Below are positions 32,967-46,636 of a stretch of 64,000 nucleotides of DNA, piece after piece. The translations under genes were made by a program, and so were the position numbers. The notes beneath the pieces are model-generated. The model ran no database searches, had not been told where the DNA came from, and saw only the letters and a program-made list of their open reading frames with translations. Source of the stretch: Hesseltinella vesiculosa (Eukaryota > Mucoromycota > Mucoromycetes > Mucorales > Cunninghamellaceae); the NCBI GenBank assembly GCA_002104935.1, contig MCGT01000040.1:124001-188000 (forward strand), in the 5' to 3' direction. Each line of letters starts with the position of its first letter. Within the stretch, counting starts at the first letter, position 1.

Positions 32967-35829
32967 TCATTTTCTTTTACCTGCGGGGTTCAGGTTGCTG
33001 AGGTTGTTGGTGTTGGTGGAGAAAGGCACGCCGGCAGTCGAGAAGAGATATTGCCAAGTGGCAGGGGTCATGACCATATTGGACGCATTGTTAGGCATAG
33101 GGCCTTGATTCAGGGCGACGGATAAAAGATCCCAAGGAGCTTGCTGTTGTGGCTGTGGCGGCGGCATGGAAAGCGGTGCGACGACGGGAACAGAGGTCGA
33201 CATGGGAGCAGATAATGAGAGGTTCCCATTGGATACGATCTGTTGAACGCTCATCGGTGACACTGAAGGGAGGTCATTGGTGGTGGATGCGAGGTCTTGT
33301 GCAGAGGAAGCGGTGGGCATGACTGGAACAGGCGGGCGGGTGCTGGGTTGAATAGGTGGCGTGGTGTTGGCCGAGGCCAGGGTGTTCTTGCCAGACGAAG
33401 GAGCGTGCTGCTGCTGGTGTGGCTGAGGTGGTTGGTCCTGTTGCTGAGGTGGCAGTGGCATTTTGTCATTGGCGCTGGACATGGCACCAACATCATCGAT
33501 CAGGTCCGGATCAGCTTTCATCAGCACCAAAAGATTCATCAAAAATTGAGCGACAGGAGGGTAAGATGGGAAGTCCTTGGTCATAGGGATAATGCACTCC
33601 TTCATGCTGATCCGGGTATAATCTTTTTCCGTTTGGGCAATGGCCATGTCCGAGCTCGTGCAATGATAGATATGAACCAACGAGGCTTGGAACACAGAGT
33701 AGGCTAAGAAGCTCGGTTAAAGCGATGCTGACTCTTCTTTTTTTTTTTTTTTTTTACCGGCAAAGTTCCAGCCATAGCGGGTGATATCCATGATGGGTAC
33801 ATGTCGAGCAACGTCAATAGCACGGCGGGCAGCTTCGAGACATCGACGAGAAGCCATTTCATGTAGGTTGCTAAAGGAGGAGGAGGGCAGGGCTTCCAAG
33901 ACGAGGAAAGGACGGAAGAGCAGGATGACGACGGCGTAATAGCAGAGCGTCAAAGGGCCACCAGACCGGAAGCGATCGATTTGGGTGTATTCAAAGCCTT
34001 TCATGGACTGTAGCTGTTCGTGGGTAATACGGAACTCGGCTGGCACGCTTTCATACCACTCTTGCAACATTCGGTCTAATCCTAGCACGGTTTGTTCCAT
34101 CAAGGCAGATTGGTAGCCGACACTCTTGGCCTTGGGTGAGTAGATCCGGCGCAGGACTTCGCCAAGGATACCTGACAGTTTGATCAGGTTGACAAACATG
34201 CCATACTTGCCAGGCTCGTTGGGCATGTCAACGTTTGGGAGCTCCACATCGCAATCCGAGTCGGCAATGGCCAAGGGCCGGCCCATGGCGGCACAGCACC
34301 AGCGATCAGTGATGTAGACAGAGAACCAGAGTAGGCGCCGGGTTTCAAGGACATCCCGTTTCTTGGGGTCGCAGGACTCTACGGTGCGGTGCAGGCCAAG
34401 GTCTTGGGCCATGCGCACAGCCATGCCTGACCAGATCCAGTTGCGGTACGACTCCCCGGCGTGCGTGGGATGGGCGCACAGCAGCACCAGCGCTTGCACC
34501 GTTTCGACTTGTGGCAGCAAGTAAGACGACCGGGCACATTGGATGGCCCGCGCCATAAAAATATCAAACACTTTGTCGCGCGGTAGTTCGGATTTCTGGA
34601 AGATTGGGTGGTCGGTAGGGACAAGATAGCAGGCATAGGAGCAAACAGCGCACACCAGCAGCGGGGAAATCGGGTTGGGATCTTTGCTATCAAAGGAACG
34701 CATGAAAGTATCGTGGTCCAGGACCGGTAGGGTAGTGCAAGGGTATTCAAAGTAGATCTTGACCAAGGCTTCTTGGATAGTGCGCGGCACTAGTGCCGTC
34801 AGCTGCCCGTATTGGGTGGCATGGATTTGGTGTTGCTTGGCTTCGCTTTCGGTTTCTTCGCGCACCAAGACCATGTCGTCCTCATATTGGTTCATGGCAC
34901 GCAGCGTAATGGTGCTGTTATTGAACGACAGGGCCGTGTAGCTTTCAGACGGAGAAGGGATGTGCGTGGTCTGGATGGGCGGTGTGCCATTGTTGACGGT
35001 GGGCGGCGTTGATGGCTGAGGATGTTGTGTAGGCGAGTTCGGGTTGGAGCGATCGTGGTTAGCTTTGAGAATGTCGTTCACCAAGTACATGCCTGAGGAG
35101 CTACCAAGATACCGGACGACTTTATCTTTGCTTGTCGTTTGCTGTTCGCTGTCTATCGGAGAAGAGGCGGCAGGGCTTTCGTCTCTGCCATTGGGTGTTT
35201 GGGTGGGGGAGGCATGCTCGTCTGCCGGCTGGAGTCGACCGAGTAGCTCTTCCATGCGTTTCAGTCTTTGTTCTAGACTTTCTATATATCTATTCAAAAA
35301 GGTAAGGAGTGATGGAGGTGAGTTCAGCAGCATGTCATTGGCCATGGGTGATAGAGAGTCTATTGATATTACCCTTTTGGTGGTCCTCTCTTCTTTGCCG
35401 TCTGCATGGGAAAAACAAGGGGATGAGTCTATAGGAAGGCAGCTGTTCAACAATGGTTTTACGTCGTTAAAGGTACAGCTCCAATCATATTGTTTGCAGG
35501 TGGAACATGGATGCTGACTGTCTACATCGCACCTAGGGAGCGTAGAGGAACAAAACAAGAGTGAGCGGCAGCTAGCTTATGAAAATGAAGGCTGTAAAGA
35601 GAAGGAACATACTTGATCTTCTTCTTGCGGCAAGTATCACCTAAATCAAACAGTTAAAGTCAATGAGGAAGAAAAAAAAGGGAGCTGTCGAGAAGGACTT
35701 ACAAGCTCGGGAGATGCGAGCACGCTTTGTAGGCGTTGCTGACGGCTGGGTGTTGGAGGGCTCTGGCTGGTAGAAGGTACGATCAGCAGCTGGATCGGTC
35801 GTGGCTGGAACCCAATTGCTGTTATTCAT
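32967..35829 (-). CDS. Zn2Cys6 fungal transcription factor
   Basis: Sequence-specific regulator; target genes unknown. Six exons (35829-35703, 35640-35613, 35532-35463, 35401-35373, 35289-33758, 33703-32967) give 840 residues. The binuclear zinc cluster is C43, C46, C53, C61, C64 and C71 (CDTCRKKKIKC...). Next come the linker KKRGPPKG and a dimerising coiled coil YIESLEQRLKRMEELL. The middle region matches the fungal-specific transcription factor domain (IYFEYPCTTLPVLDHDTF, YRNWIWSGMAVRMAQDLGLH, ETRRLLWFSVYITDRWCCAAMGRP). The C-terminus is Gln/Pro/Ser-rich, as in activation domains. Two introns (35462-35402 and 35372-35290) lie in a stretch that is open throughout; their removal joins CTFND to T, A and the KKRGPP linker. 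Confidence 0.93.
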
Positions 35830-35886
35830 AGCAGACACTTTGATCTCGATTATTGCTATTGGAAATTAAACGAAGGCGATCAGGCG

Positions 35887-35911
35887 AAAAAAAAAAAAAA
35901 AAAAAAAAAAA
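35887..35911. repeat. 25-nt poly-A tract
   Basis: Uninterrupted A run about 60 bp upstream of the Zn2Cys6 gene start (T run on its coding strand), in the expected promoter. Confidence 0.9.
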
Positions 35912-36197
35912 GGGAAAAAGGAAAGGAGCAACGGAAAGCCAGCGGGACGGGGAAACTTAATGCCGGGAACACTTTCCCGGTGGCACAATTTGAAATATAT
36001 CCCTCTCAACGTACAGTTGAATCGATTGTTATGGTTCCGAAAGTTTCTTATTATTCATATCTTCCCATTGCAAGCAAACGGTGAGCCCAGGGAAACGCCA
36101 GAGCCAAACTCTAAATCAGAAAAACATGTGCTGAGGCATTTGGGTTGGTTACAGATTTTTTTTTTATTACAGTTTCTTGAGTGCGGAGGATGAACTT

Positions 36198-36557
36198 TCA
36201 AGGTAAGCCAAGAACAAGACCAGCCATGGTGTCGTCCCAAGTGGTAGAGCCATTGATAGGCACGCCCGGACGATTCGCAGCTTGCGTGGCCGAGGAGGTT
36301 TGTGCAGCGGTGTTGCTGGTCAACAAGCCAAAGGTGGAGGGCTTGAAGACCATCAGCAGCACAACGGTGACAATGCAAAGTGTCAAAAACAGCGTAGCAG
36401 CCATTCGGCATCGTGTCCGCCAAGGGTCCTGCTCTTTTTCGTATTCTTGACAGCAGCTGCCGTCCATGCTGCCGATGAACCAAGCGGGTGGGAAGACAAA
36501 GCCGAGTAAAAACATACCCTGTTCCAACGTCATCTTTCTTTCTGCAAATTCCTTCAT
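36198..36557 (-). CDS. Small single-pass membrane protein of unknown function
   Basis: One exon of 119 residues starting MKEFAERKMTLEQGMF. It has a hydrophobic patch LLGFVFPPAWFIGSM near the N-terminus, a charged stretch EYEKEQDPWRTRCR, and a transmembrane helix MAATLFLTLCIVTVVLLMVF (about 63-82). The Ser/Thr/Asn-rich tail ends LVLGLP. The order 'MFxLGFxxPxxWFIGS ... W.xRCR + TM' is shared by small fungal membrane proteins I have seen only as hypothetical. The 5' end is uncertain: a poly-T tract and a second upstream ATG are present, and an extra 5' exon is possible. Confidence 0.55.
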   Translation of the reverse strand: MKEFAERKMTLEQGMFLLGFVFPPAWFIGSMDGSCCQEYEKEQDPWRTRCRMAATLFLTLCIVTVVLLMVFKPSTFGLLTSNTAAQTSSATQAANRPGVPINGSTTWDDTMAGLVLGLP

Positions 36558-36719
36558 CGTTTTGGTTGTTGTGAAAAAAAAAAAAAAAAAAACATGCCAG
36601 CTTTCAGTTGGGCTCAAGCCTGACAACTCCTTTTTTTCTAATGTGTAACTGAAATGGTATCACGAGGCACTGCTCGCGCGCAGATCAGCCTGAGACTGAG
36701 CGGAGGAAGTCATCATCCA

Positions 36720-36723
<4 letters not shown>

Positions 36724-36751
<28 letters not shown>
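36724..36751. repeat. 28-nt poly-T tract
   Basis: Uninterrupted T run in the spacer between the small membrane protein gene and the first oxidoreductase gene. Confidence 0.9.
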
Positions 36752-37548
36752 CGCTCCCTTGGAATGAACGATGCTATGACCATGTCTTGGCGAAGCTTTG
36801 TAACCATACCGTCCTCCCGTCCCCTCGGCGACCCTTCGCCATTCAATAGTAGGACAACGTGCCAAGTTTACGTCGAAAATGGGGTGGACGTCAAGAAATC
36901 AGTTCTTGCTACGCATGCCAAGGACGTGTAACGTTTATCGGCATGAACAATTGCCTATGGCCTCCCCTGCCTTTTGTTTCATTGATATGGTCGATGTCTC
37001 TCCCTGCTACATCAGGCTGATGCGACAGTTTCAGTGATGGTGATAACAAGTGGCCATCTTGCTAATTACTAATGCTTGCCGCCAAAATGACCAGTTTTCC
37101 GGTCCATTCGCAGCGGAGTTTTCTGCGAGCCACTTCGTATGGACCTGCACGGATGTGATTAGAAATCACAAAGGTCAAAAACAAGCAATAAAACGAAAAA
37201 AAGTGAAGCACAACGTCGGCTACTGGGCCGAAGGATGCTGAACAATAAAAATAGAGAAGGAAAAAGAAGCATGCGCTGAGCTGGTGGGAACCAGAGCAAA
37301 AAAAAAAAAAAAAAAAAAAATGGGTGAACACACTCAAACAAGGGTGCATGCTAAAACAAGGAGAGGTTCTGTGGTATTGGTGTCATGGCCAGAAGGAAAG
37401 GTTGGGGAGGTGTTATTTGTCACTTGTTCTATGGTCGCTTTGATCCATATTTTATACAATGCTGTGGTGGATCATATTATTAATAGCAAAAGAAAAAATC
37501 TGAAGAAAGGGACTTGTTCCAGAGCGGCAATTGAAACGCGCCAAATTC

Positions 37549-37556
37549 TATTTAAG
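37549..37556 (+). promoter_or_regulatory. TATA-like box of the plus-strand MDR gene
   Basis: TATTTAAG lies 79 bp before the ATG and is followed by CT-rich tracts (37562-37602) common in fungal promoters. The minus-strand paralogue has a TATA element at nearly the same distance. Confidence 0.4.
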
Positions 37557-37627
37557 CGATCCTTTTTTTTTTTTTCGTTTCTCTCTTTTTTTTTTTTTTT
37601 TACTCATAAAATCTAACAACGATAACC

Positions 37628-39038
<1,411 letters not shown>

Positions 39039-40011
39039 TCACCCGCTCTCAACTCTCACATTCCTCTTCTGTAAATAAAGCGCCCGATTTGGGTTCTTGT
39101 CTTAGCCACCTATTACTCGATCAAGCAAGACGTGATCTTCTGGAACTCTTTTTTTTGTCCCTGTCCACTTTCAGTCACCGAGAAAAAAAAATGAAATGAA
39201 ACGAAAATGGTCAAGAAGCAAGCACACTGCGTCATGATGTATCTTCGCATATTGGCCCACTTTTGCTGCTCTCAGCGAAGCTCATTTCTAGACCTAGAAG
39301 AGCCCCTCTTCCTCAAGTCAGCCTCCTTTTTTTTTTCTATTATATGCCATCGGGAAAGGGTCTCGCATTGCCGTGGCTTGGGCACGAAAAGAGACATTGG
39401 TGTGACACTTGCCTAAATGCTATCAGATTAAAGTTTTTGGAGATATGAATCACAAGGTCACCAAGCCATGAATGATGTCAAGCTCTCGTAAGATCAAGAG
39501 CATAGGCAGTTTCAGGATGCTGACCTCGTGGCGCCATTTTTCTTCGTTGGACTCCATGACTGAATGCAAACATAATCTATCGGCTGATGAACTACAATCA
39601 TGACAATATACTGGTTTAAATCGACAGATGGCCGTGGTCAATCACAGCTCCAGTATGTGAGAGCGATGAATCGCAGCTTGGCTCTAGCGGAGTTGGCGTG
39701 GCTCAAAATTAAAGCTTCAAATTTCCCCATGGGAATAGAACTTTAAAGCAGAACGATCATCATGAAATCTTTTCGGTGTAACATCTCAGGAAAAATACAA
39801 GTTGAATGGTGAAGTCGCTGGTAGTACGAAGCACAACGCTGCGATGGCATAAATACCAAGCTTGCTGCTTGCTCAGGTACGGCTTCCTTGTGCTGCCTTG
39901 AAACCACCCGCCTTTTGTAAAGCCACTGCAGAAAGAAGGGAGGGGAAACTTATGTGGTACTTGATCTTTATTAACAAATGAGAGATGCAAAAGGCGTGTT
40001 GGAGGTGGGGT
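39039..40011. other. Spacer between convergent MDR paralogues
   Basis: About 970 bp with the 3' ends of both paralogues. GTAAATAAAGCGCC near 39072 carries an AATAAA signal for the plus-strand copy. Not detectably palindromic, so the duplication does not include this spacer. No gene recognised. Confidence 0.5.
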
Positions 40012-41402
<1,391 letters not shown>

Positions 41403-42056
41403 CGTTGTTATAATGTTTTGTTGAAATAAGCTTGTAAAATTGTCAGAAATAAAAAATTTAGAAAAAAAAAAGCTGCATATATAGTGCAGATTTCAGCTGC
41501 CGTTGAAACATGCACATTTGAATCAAAACACAATGACATGATTCAGCACGTTTTTTGAAACTCCGTTGGTGTGGATTTGGGTGTGATTTGAAATCAAATG
41601 ACAAGACGACCGATTTGTCATATTTGCATTAGGCAATATTATTGACACTTGACAGGTTAAGGAAGTCTGTCCATGTCGCATGGGGTTACACTTATATAAT
41701 ACAATGAATGCATTACAAATGAAATTCTAGGAGCAGCAGGTTTGACAGCTTTCGAAAAAAAAAAGTCCAACTTCTCCGGTTGATCCCTTTTCCATGGGAA
41801 TAAGCATCACTTCAGAAGTAGTCTGGCCCAGTTTGCAAGTAGAACACGATGATCACAGGTAGCTATCGCTTCGATAATAAACTTACAAGTCACTCCAGTG
41901 CCCCCCTCTCTTCTCACTTGAACCAAAAAAAGCAACTCGAAATTCTGGTACGCAGAATAGCTCTTATTGTCCAGGGTACGACCATGTGGAGGGATCACGG
42001 TCAAATTTACAGAAACAAAAACAAAAACAAAAAAAAAAACTGGCTACGGTTTTTGT
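41403..42056. other. Intergenic region, 0.65 kb
   Basis: Promoter side of MDR copy 2 and 3' side of SPF27 (both minus). AT-rich; contains the TATA box listed above. No gene recognised. Confidence 0.5.
41477..41484 (-). promoter_or_regulatory. TATA box of MDR copy 2
   Basis: On the minus strand CTATATAT lies about 75 bp before the ATG, similar in spacing to the TATTTAAG element of the other copy. Confidence 0.45.
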
Positions 42057-43002
42057 CTATTGACGGTATCTTCGCAGTTCCTCGACTTCGCTTTCCAAAG
42101 CACTACAGGCAATTTCAACTTGCAGGTTTTGGCTGACAAGATCGGACCACTTGTTTTCCAGACCTTGCAGAGTCTTGGCTGCTTGTGTCTATAAAAATAT
42201 GTTCCCAGTCAGGCCACGGCTCTGGTTTCCTTTGCTATGACTTTTACCTGTTCATCTTTGCGCTCACGATTAATGGTTCGGATTTCGTTCCGGTACTGTT
42301 CTGTTTCTTGTTGTATTTGTTTCAAGAAAGTCTCCAGCTGATAGTTGTGTACTCGCCAAGCATTCCCGCCATACTTTTGCAGCAGTTCCAAGTTGAACAT
42401 ACTAAAAAATATGGCGAAGCAGTGAGCATTTTGTAAACGTGTCTCGCTGTTGGGCATAATTTATCACAATGCCATACCTTCCAGCCTGAGATTCCAATTG
42501 AGATTTTGTGTTGCTGACGGATTCCTTCCAAGCATTGACATCATTATCGTCTTCGGGGCCTTTCAGCTCATAACGTGAGATGTCCAATGCATCCAAGGTT
42601 TGCTTCTTGCCAACACGGTCCCATTCTTGTGATAGTAGGTCATCTTGCTGAAAAAGGTCAACCTTTAGAGGAAAATCGGATCGTTCCTTTCGCCGCATAC
42701 GTCGCATTTCTTGCTCAATCAGGCGATCCACAGAGGCTTTCATTTCTACAAGAGTTAAATAAAAAGAGAGTATCAGTATATTATAAACATATCTCTACTG
42801 ATAGCCACTTGTCCTAAGATTACCTGGATCATCGATTTCTTTGTCGACATCTGAGTTGGCCAAGAAACAAATAAAAACGAGGTGAGTCATCCAAGAGATT
42901 GCTTTTTTTTTTTTTAGCAATAATGTCTCTCTTACATGGGAGAGCGTCTACTTCCATATCGGCAGTTCCTAATGCGCTAGTTGATGATGAGATGGCAGTC
43001 AT
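42057..43002 (-). CDS. SPF27: Pre-mRNA-splicing factor SPF27/BCAS2 (Prp19 complex)
   Basis: Core subunit of the Prp19/NineTeen complex of the spliceosome in the nucleus. Five exons (43002-42936, 42850-42824, 42745-42478, 42401-42248, 42188-42057) give 215 residues. Conserved family features are IDDPEMKASVDRLIEQEMRR near the N-terminus, the central YGGNAWRVHNYQLE, and the coiled-coil region with INRERKDEQ, LQGLENKWSDLVSQNLQVE and IACSALESEVEELR. Length agrees with animal BCAS2 (225). The start is the first ATG of a short acidic leader (MTAISSSTSALGTADME). Confidence 0.92.
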
Positions 43003-43143
43003 GGATGTGAGTTGTATAACAAGAAAAAAGGTGAACTGAGAAAACGAGCAAAAAGTTTTTCTGGGCCGTTAGCAAAAAAAAGTAGCATTAAAACACCGAC
43101 ATTTTTGGCTGATGATGGTGGAAGTTGTTGTTGTGCATGCCAT

Positions 43144-44181
43144 TCAGCTGGAGCTGGGTTCACGCAGTTCTACCAGTGATATATCCTCTTTTTCTTTTTT
43201 GACTGAATTGCGACTTTTGTTGATAATGACCTCATGGTTTGTGGAAATGAAGTTAAAACAACTTGATTCTTCTCCTTGCTTATTTTGCACAGGAATAGTG
43301 CCGTCAAAGTCTCTCTTTGGACAAGAAGTATCTCAAGTTTAGGAAAGTGAAGGCTTTCTGGGATTATGAACTCGTTCGAACCAACGAAATGCCACCCTTT
43401 CTGCTGATGAGCTGAAATTTGAAATCTACCAAGCTAAAGACTACACAAAGAAAAGGAATGCCACCACACCACTTGCCACAAGGAGACCATCAAAATCAAA
43501 GAAAGCTGACGGTATCTTACGTTCACCAATCCGAACGGCTTAGGTTTACGGGCAAGTGGCCCAAGTCTTCCAGCCACAACGGGACGAAGCCCGCAAGGAG
43601 GCAACGTCTTGAGCAATAAAGAGAGGTTAGGCATGCTTCAATACCATTTTTTTGTTTCTAAAAATTGAACTTACGCCAAGCACGCTGTTTTCGATGGTGG
43701 GACCTTGGATGGGGCGGGTTCCCTATGAACAATTAAAAGGGAAAAGAGAGAAAAAAGGCGCAAGTACAATGGGTGGGAAAGAACTGCATTTCACATTTAC
43801 CAAGCCCGCAGCGTTGTCGCTGGTGATAATGAGACTTTGGAGGGGACGGGTTCCCTATGAAGAATGAAGAAAAAGGAAAAGAGAGAAAAAAGCAATAAGT
43901 ACAATCACACGACTGCAAATATTCTTAGATGAGATACATAATTTTACTTCAACATTTGTTTCATGACTTTCCATGGGTGATGGAATCAAATAGCGCTTGA
44001 ACGTAAAGGGTGAGGAAAACATTCGCGACTTTGTGACAAGCACTGGGTTCTCTGGATTGGTCTCGTAACATCGTGCAAGTTCACCATAGCTTTCGACTTT
44101 TTCGGTTAAAAGGTTAACATTTTCTTCTGTGTATTCCTTAGAAAAGAACATGCACGAAGCCTGGCCTTCTGTGATATTCAT
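43144..44181 (-). CDS. Unrecognised gene with a duplicated exon
   Basis: Proposed exons: 44181-43948 (MNITEGQASCMFFSKEY ... SPMESHETNVE), 43854-43801 (GTRPLQSLIITSDNAAGL), 43722-43675 (GTRPIQGPTIENSVLG), 43607-43550 (TLPPCGLRPVVAGRLGPLA), one near 43515-43460 (FFDFDG...), and a last exon from about 43334 to the stop at 43144 (DTSCPKRDFDG ... VKKEKEDISLVELREPSSS). The first four join in phase at clean splice sites; the last two joins are uncertain. The two GTRP exons and their flanking introns are a local tandem duplication. Residues 8-30 loosely resemble a BRCT-like start, but I would not assign it. No family is recognised. It may be a lineage-specific gene or a young pseudogene. Confidence 0.45.
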
Positions 44182-44852
44182 TTCAGATATAAAAAAAAAT
44201 AAAGAGACACAGGGCAAAAGAAAAAAACTTAGCGGAGAGCTGGTCATTCAGTTTTTTTCTGACTTTTTGAGTAGGCCTGCAAGACCAAAAGCGGGTGTCG
44301 CTATTCTGATATATACCCGTAAATGTACACGCAATTTTTATATCGTCGTTTATGTATTAAAATGCAGGCTACATAGGTAGACTTCAACATCTTTCAATGG
44401 TATCTTACGGTAACGCAGTTTTAGGAGGGACTCTTGTCATGATGTCTGGGCACGGTGGTTTGACCCGGGAGAGAAACGCTTGCAATTTTCAAATGATAGA
44501 TTGCTCTTTGCAGTGCATCACCATCAGGAGGTGTCACGCCAACCCATGATCATGGATAGAAAACCAATCGAAAAGCAGCGCCGCGTCATCGTTGCACTTG
44601 CCCACTTTCAAGCCATATCTGATGCACCAAGGAAAGCACAATGGGCCTTTGTCAAAGCTATCAACTGCATAGCTTGCAATGTCGACCACAATAGAAGCAA
44701 AGATAGAAAACAAAGTCAAAGAAAAAGAAAGATGCATACTCAGCACACCATACAGCATCGGCCATCGACATAGTCATTGTCATCATGTTGCACTGGTATG
44801 CAAAATTTGGAGTGAATTTAATAAAAGCATTTTTGCACTCACCGTGATATTT
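44182..44852. other. Intergenic sequence before the foldback element
   Basis: About 670 bp without a supported gene. Contains short open frames in both strands without splice support. Confidence 0.4.
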
Positions 44853-45546
44853 GATCTGGTGGCCTCGGGGTCCCCCTGGCAAAAATGGGTGATTTTTCGC
44901 TGGGAATTCAGAAACGTCAAAACGAAACTGACCGAAAGTTGACTGGGCTACCTTTACCAATCGACCTTGCTTTTTTTAGTATCATCATCATCCATGTATT
45001 TGCGCATTATTGCAAAATCACACATCGATTGATTCTCTGCTTTTTTTTCAGGATGATGAGGAAATATTGGGTTGCCAGATTCAACTTCCGCCGGAACCTT
45101 TCGATTCCTGGCCATGCAAGCAATACCATTGGCACTCAGTGAAGAGGTCATCACCAAGTGCGGTATGATAAAGGTGCTGACAATGCTTCTACATCAAACT
45201 GGAACTCTGTATTTGGAAAATGGGCCTTTAAATTGGGAATGCCCTGTGCGTATACGCCAGGAATCGGAAGGCCAGCGGATGTTGAATCTGGCCATCCGAT
45301 TTTTCCTCTTCATCCTGAAAAAAAAAAAGCAAACGCTGCACAACACTTTTGAGTGACTCAATCGATGTGTGGTTTTGTGAGACTGCGCAAATACAGGGAT
45401 GATGATGGTACTCAAAAAACAAGGTCGATTGGTAAAGGTTGCCCAGCCAACTTTTGGTCAGTTTCGTTTTGACGTTTCTGACTTCCCAGCTAAAAAGAAC
45501 GAAAAATCGACCATTTTTGCCAGGGGGACCCCAAGGCGACCAGATC
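44853..45546. mobile_element. 694-bp foldback element with long terminal inverted repeats
   Basis: The left arm (from GATCTGGTGGCCTCGGGGTC at 44853 to about 45130) is repeated in reverse complement in the right arm (about 45240-45546, ending ...CCAGATC). Matches run throughout: GGGGTCCCCCTGGCAAAAAT, TCAGAAACGTCAAAACGAAA, CTGACC, CCTTTACCAATCGACCTTG, ATCATCATCC, CACACATCGATTGA, TTTTTTTTCAGGATGA.GAGG, GCCAGATTCAAC and TTCGATTCCTGG. Arms are about 280-300 bp with many substitutions and small indels and a core of about 110 bp. There is no transposase frame, so it would be a non-autonomous foldback/MITE-like element. Single-arm relatives lie near 13.0 and 22.3 kb. Confidence 0.85.
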
Positions 45547-45827
45547 AAAAAAACGCGAAGTGAAAATCACAGATTTTTAGATGGGAGTTCAGAAGTAATG
45601 AGTTAGCTAAGCGACTTTTGCTTGTCAGCTTGATTTTTTCAATATCACCATCCACAACTTACTTCAGGTATGTTAAATGCAGTGTCAAAGAGATGCACTC
45701 AAGAACATGGCTATGCTTGTGCGAATGTCGGGCTTTTAAATGGGCCAAGCTTTTTTTCTTGAAAGCCCGTTTCGTTTTTTTTTGTTTTCACTCTCTTTTT
45801 TTTTTTGGCTTTGCAATTTGATCAAGA

Positions 45828-46392
45828 ATGTCGTCCATCTCACAGCTGCTACCACTAGGTAAGAGCCAGAATTTGCTCAGGCCTTTAATTGAGCACTCTG
45901 CGAAGAAATGATCTGCTCACATTTCTTGTGGCGTTTCTTAGAATTAATCGATAAATGCATCGGTTCCAAGATTTGGGTGGTGATGAAGAATGAAAAGGAA
46001 TTTACTGGCAAGTTGCTTGGGTTTGATGATTTCGTCAGTAAGTTCAGCTGCTATCACTTAAAGAGGAACAAATGATTAATGTAAGGCTTACACATTCCTT
46101 GTGGATCTTACTAGACATGGTGCTGGAAGACGTGACCGAATTGTAAGCTAGATGACTTTGCTTTGTTGCCCTCTCACCATTCACTTACTATTTTATTGCG
46201 ATTATATAGTGAACGAACACAAGACAAATACAAGACAAGAAAGCTTGATCAGATCCTGCTGAATGGCAACAACATCTGCGCAGTAAGCTTGCTCAAAAAA
46301 ACGCTGAACGTCTGAGGGCAGCCCCCGTTTGCTGATTTTTTTTTCTTTCTCCTTAGTTGATTCCCGGTGGCAATGGTCCTATCGATAACTAG
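45828..46392 (+). CDS. LSM5: U6 snRNA-associated Sm-like protein LSM5
   Basis: Subunit of the Lsm2-8 (U6 snRNP) and Lsm1-7 (mRNA decay) rings. Five exons (45828-45858, 45942-46037, 46115-46142, 46210-46282, 46357-46392) give 87 residues. Features: [20 protein letters not shown], the Sm1 motif [19 protein letters not shown], the Sm2 motif [16 protein letters not shown], and the ending NGPIDN. The Sm1 'LGFDDFVNMVLEDV' signature is the LSM5 form. The size matches LSM5 elsewhere (about 91). Confidence 0.96.
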
Positions 46393-46636
46393 CTACATGC
46401 AAAGCAAAACGATCACGAGTGGGAAGGACCATGAGCGACGATCTTGATTCCAACAAGCAAGTCATTTTATTATTATTTTTACTTATTGCAAAGCGCGCCA
46501 GGTTCTGTCTCCCTCAAGCCCACGGATGATTGTTACAAAACGACGTGATTAAAATTAAAACCACTCTTTCATTTTTACTAATACACGAAGCGTAGGATAA
46601 ATAATAAGAATAGATAGAAGGGGTGAAGAAGTAGAA

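Larger units (their letters stand above)
36558..37627. other. Intergenic region, 1.07 kb
   Basis: Divergent spacer upstream of the small membrane protein (-) and the MDR oxidoreductase (+). It contains two long homopolymer tracts, and close to the plus-strand start a TATA-like box with pyrimidine tracts (37562-37602). No gene is supported. Confidence 0.5.

Noticed and set aside
35402..35462. Reading the 613-codon frame straight through as exon sequence
   Set aside because: It would place about 50 non-conserved residues inside the conserved linker of a Zn2Cys6 protein; removing two GT-AG introns restores the KKRGPPKG linker exactly in frame.
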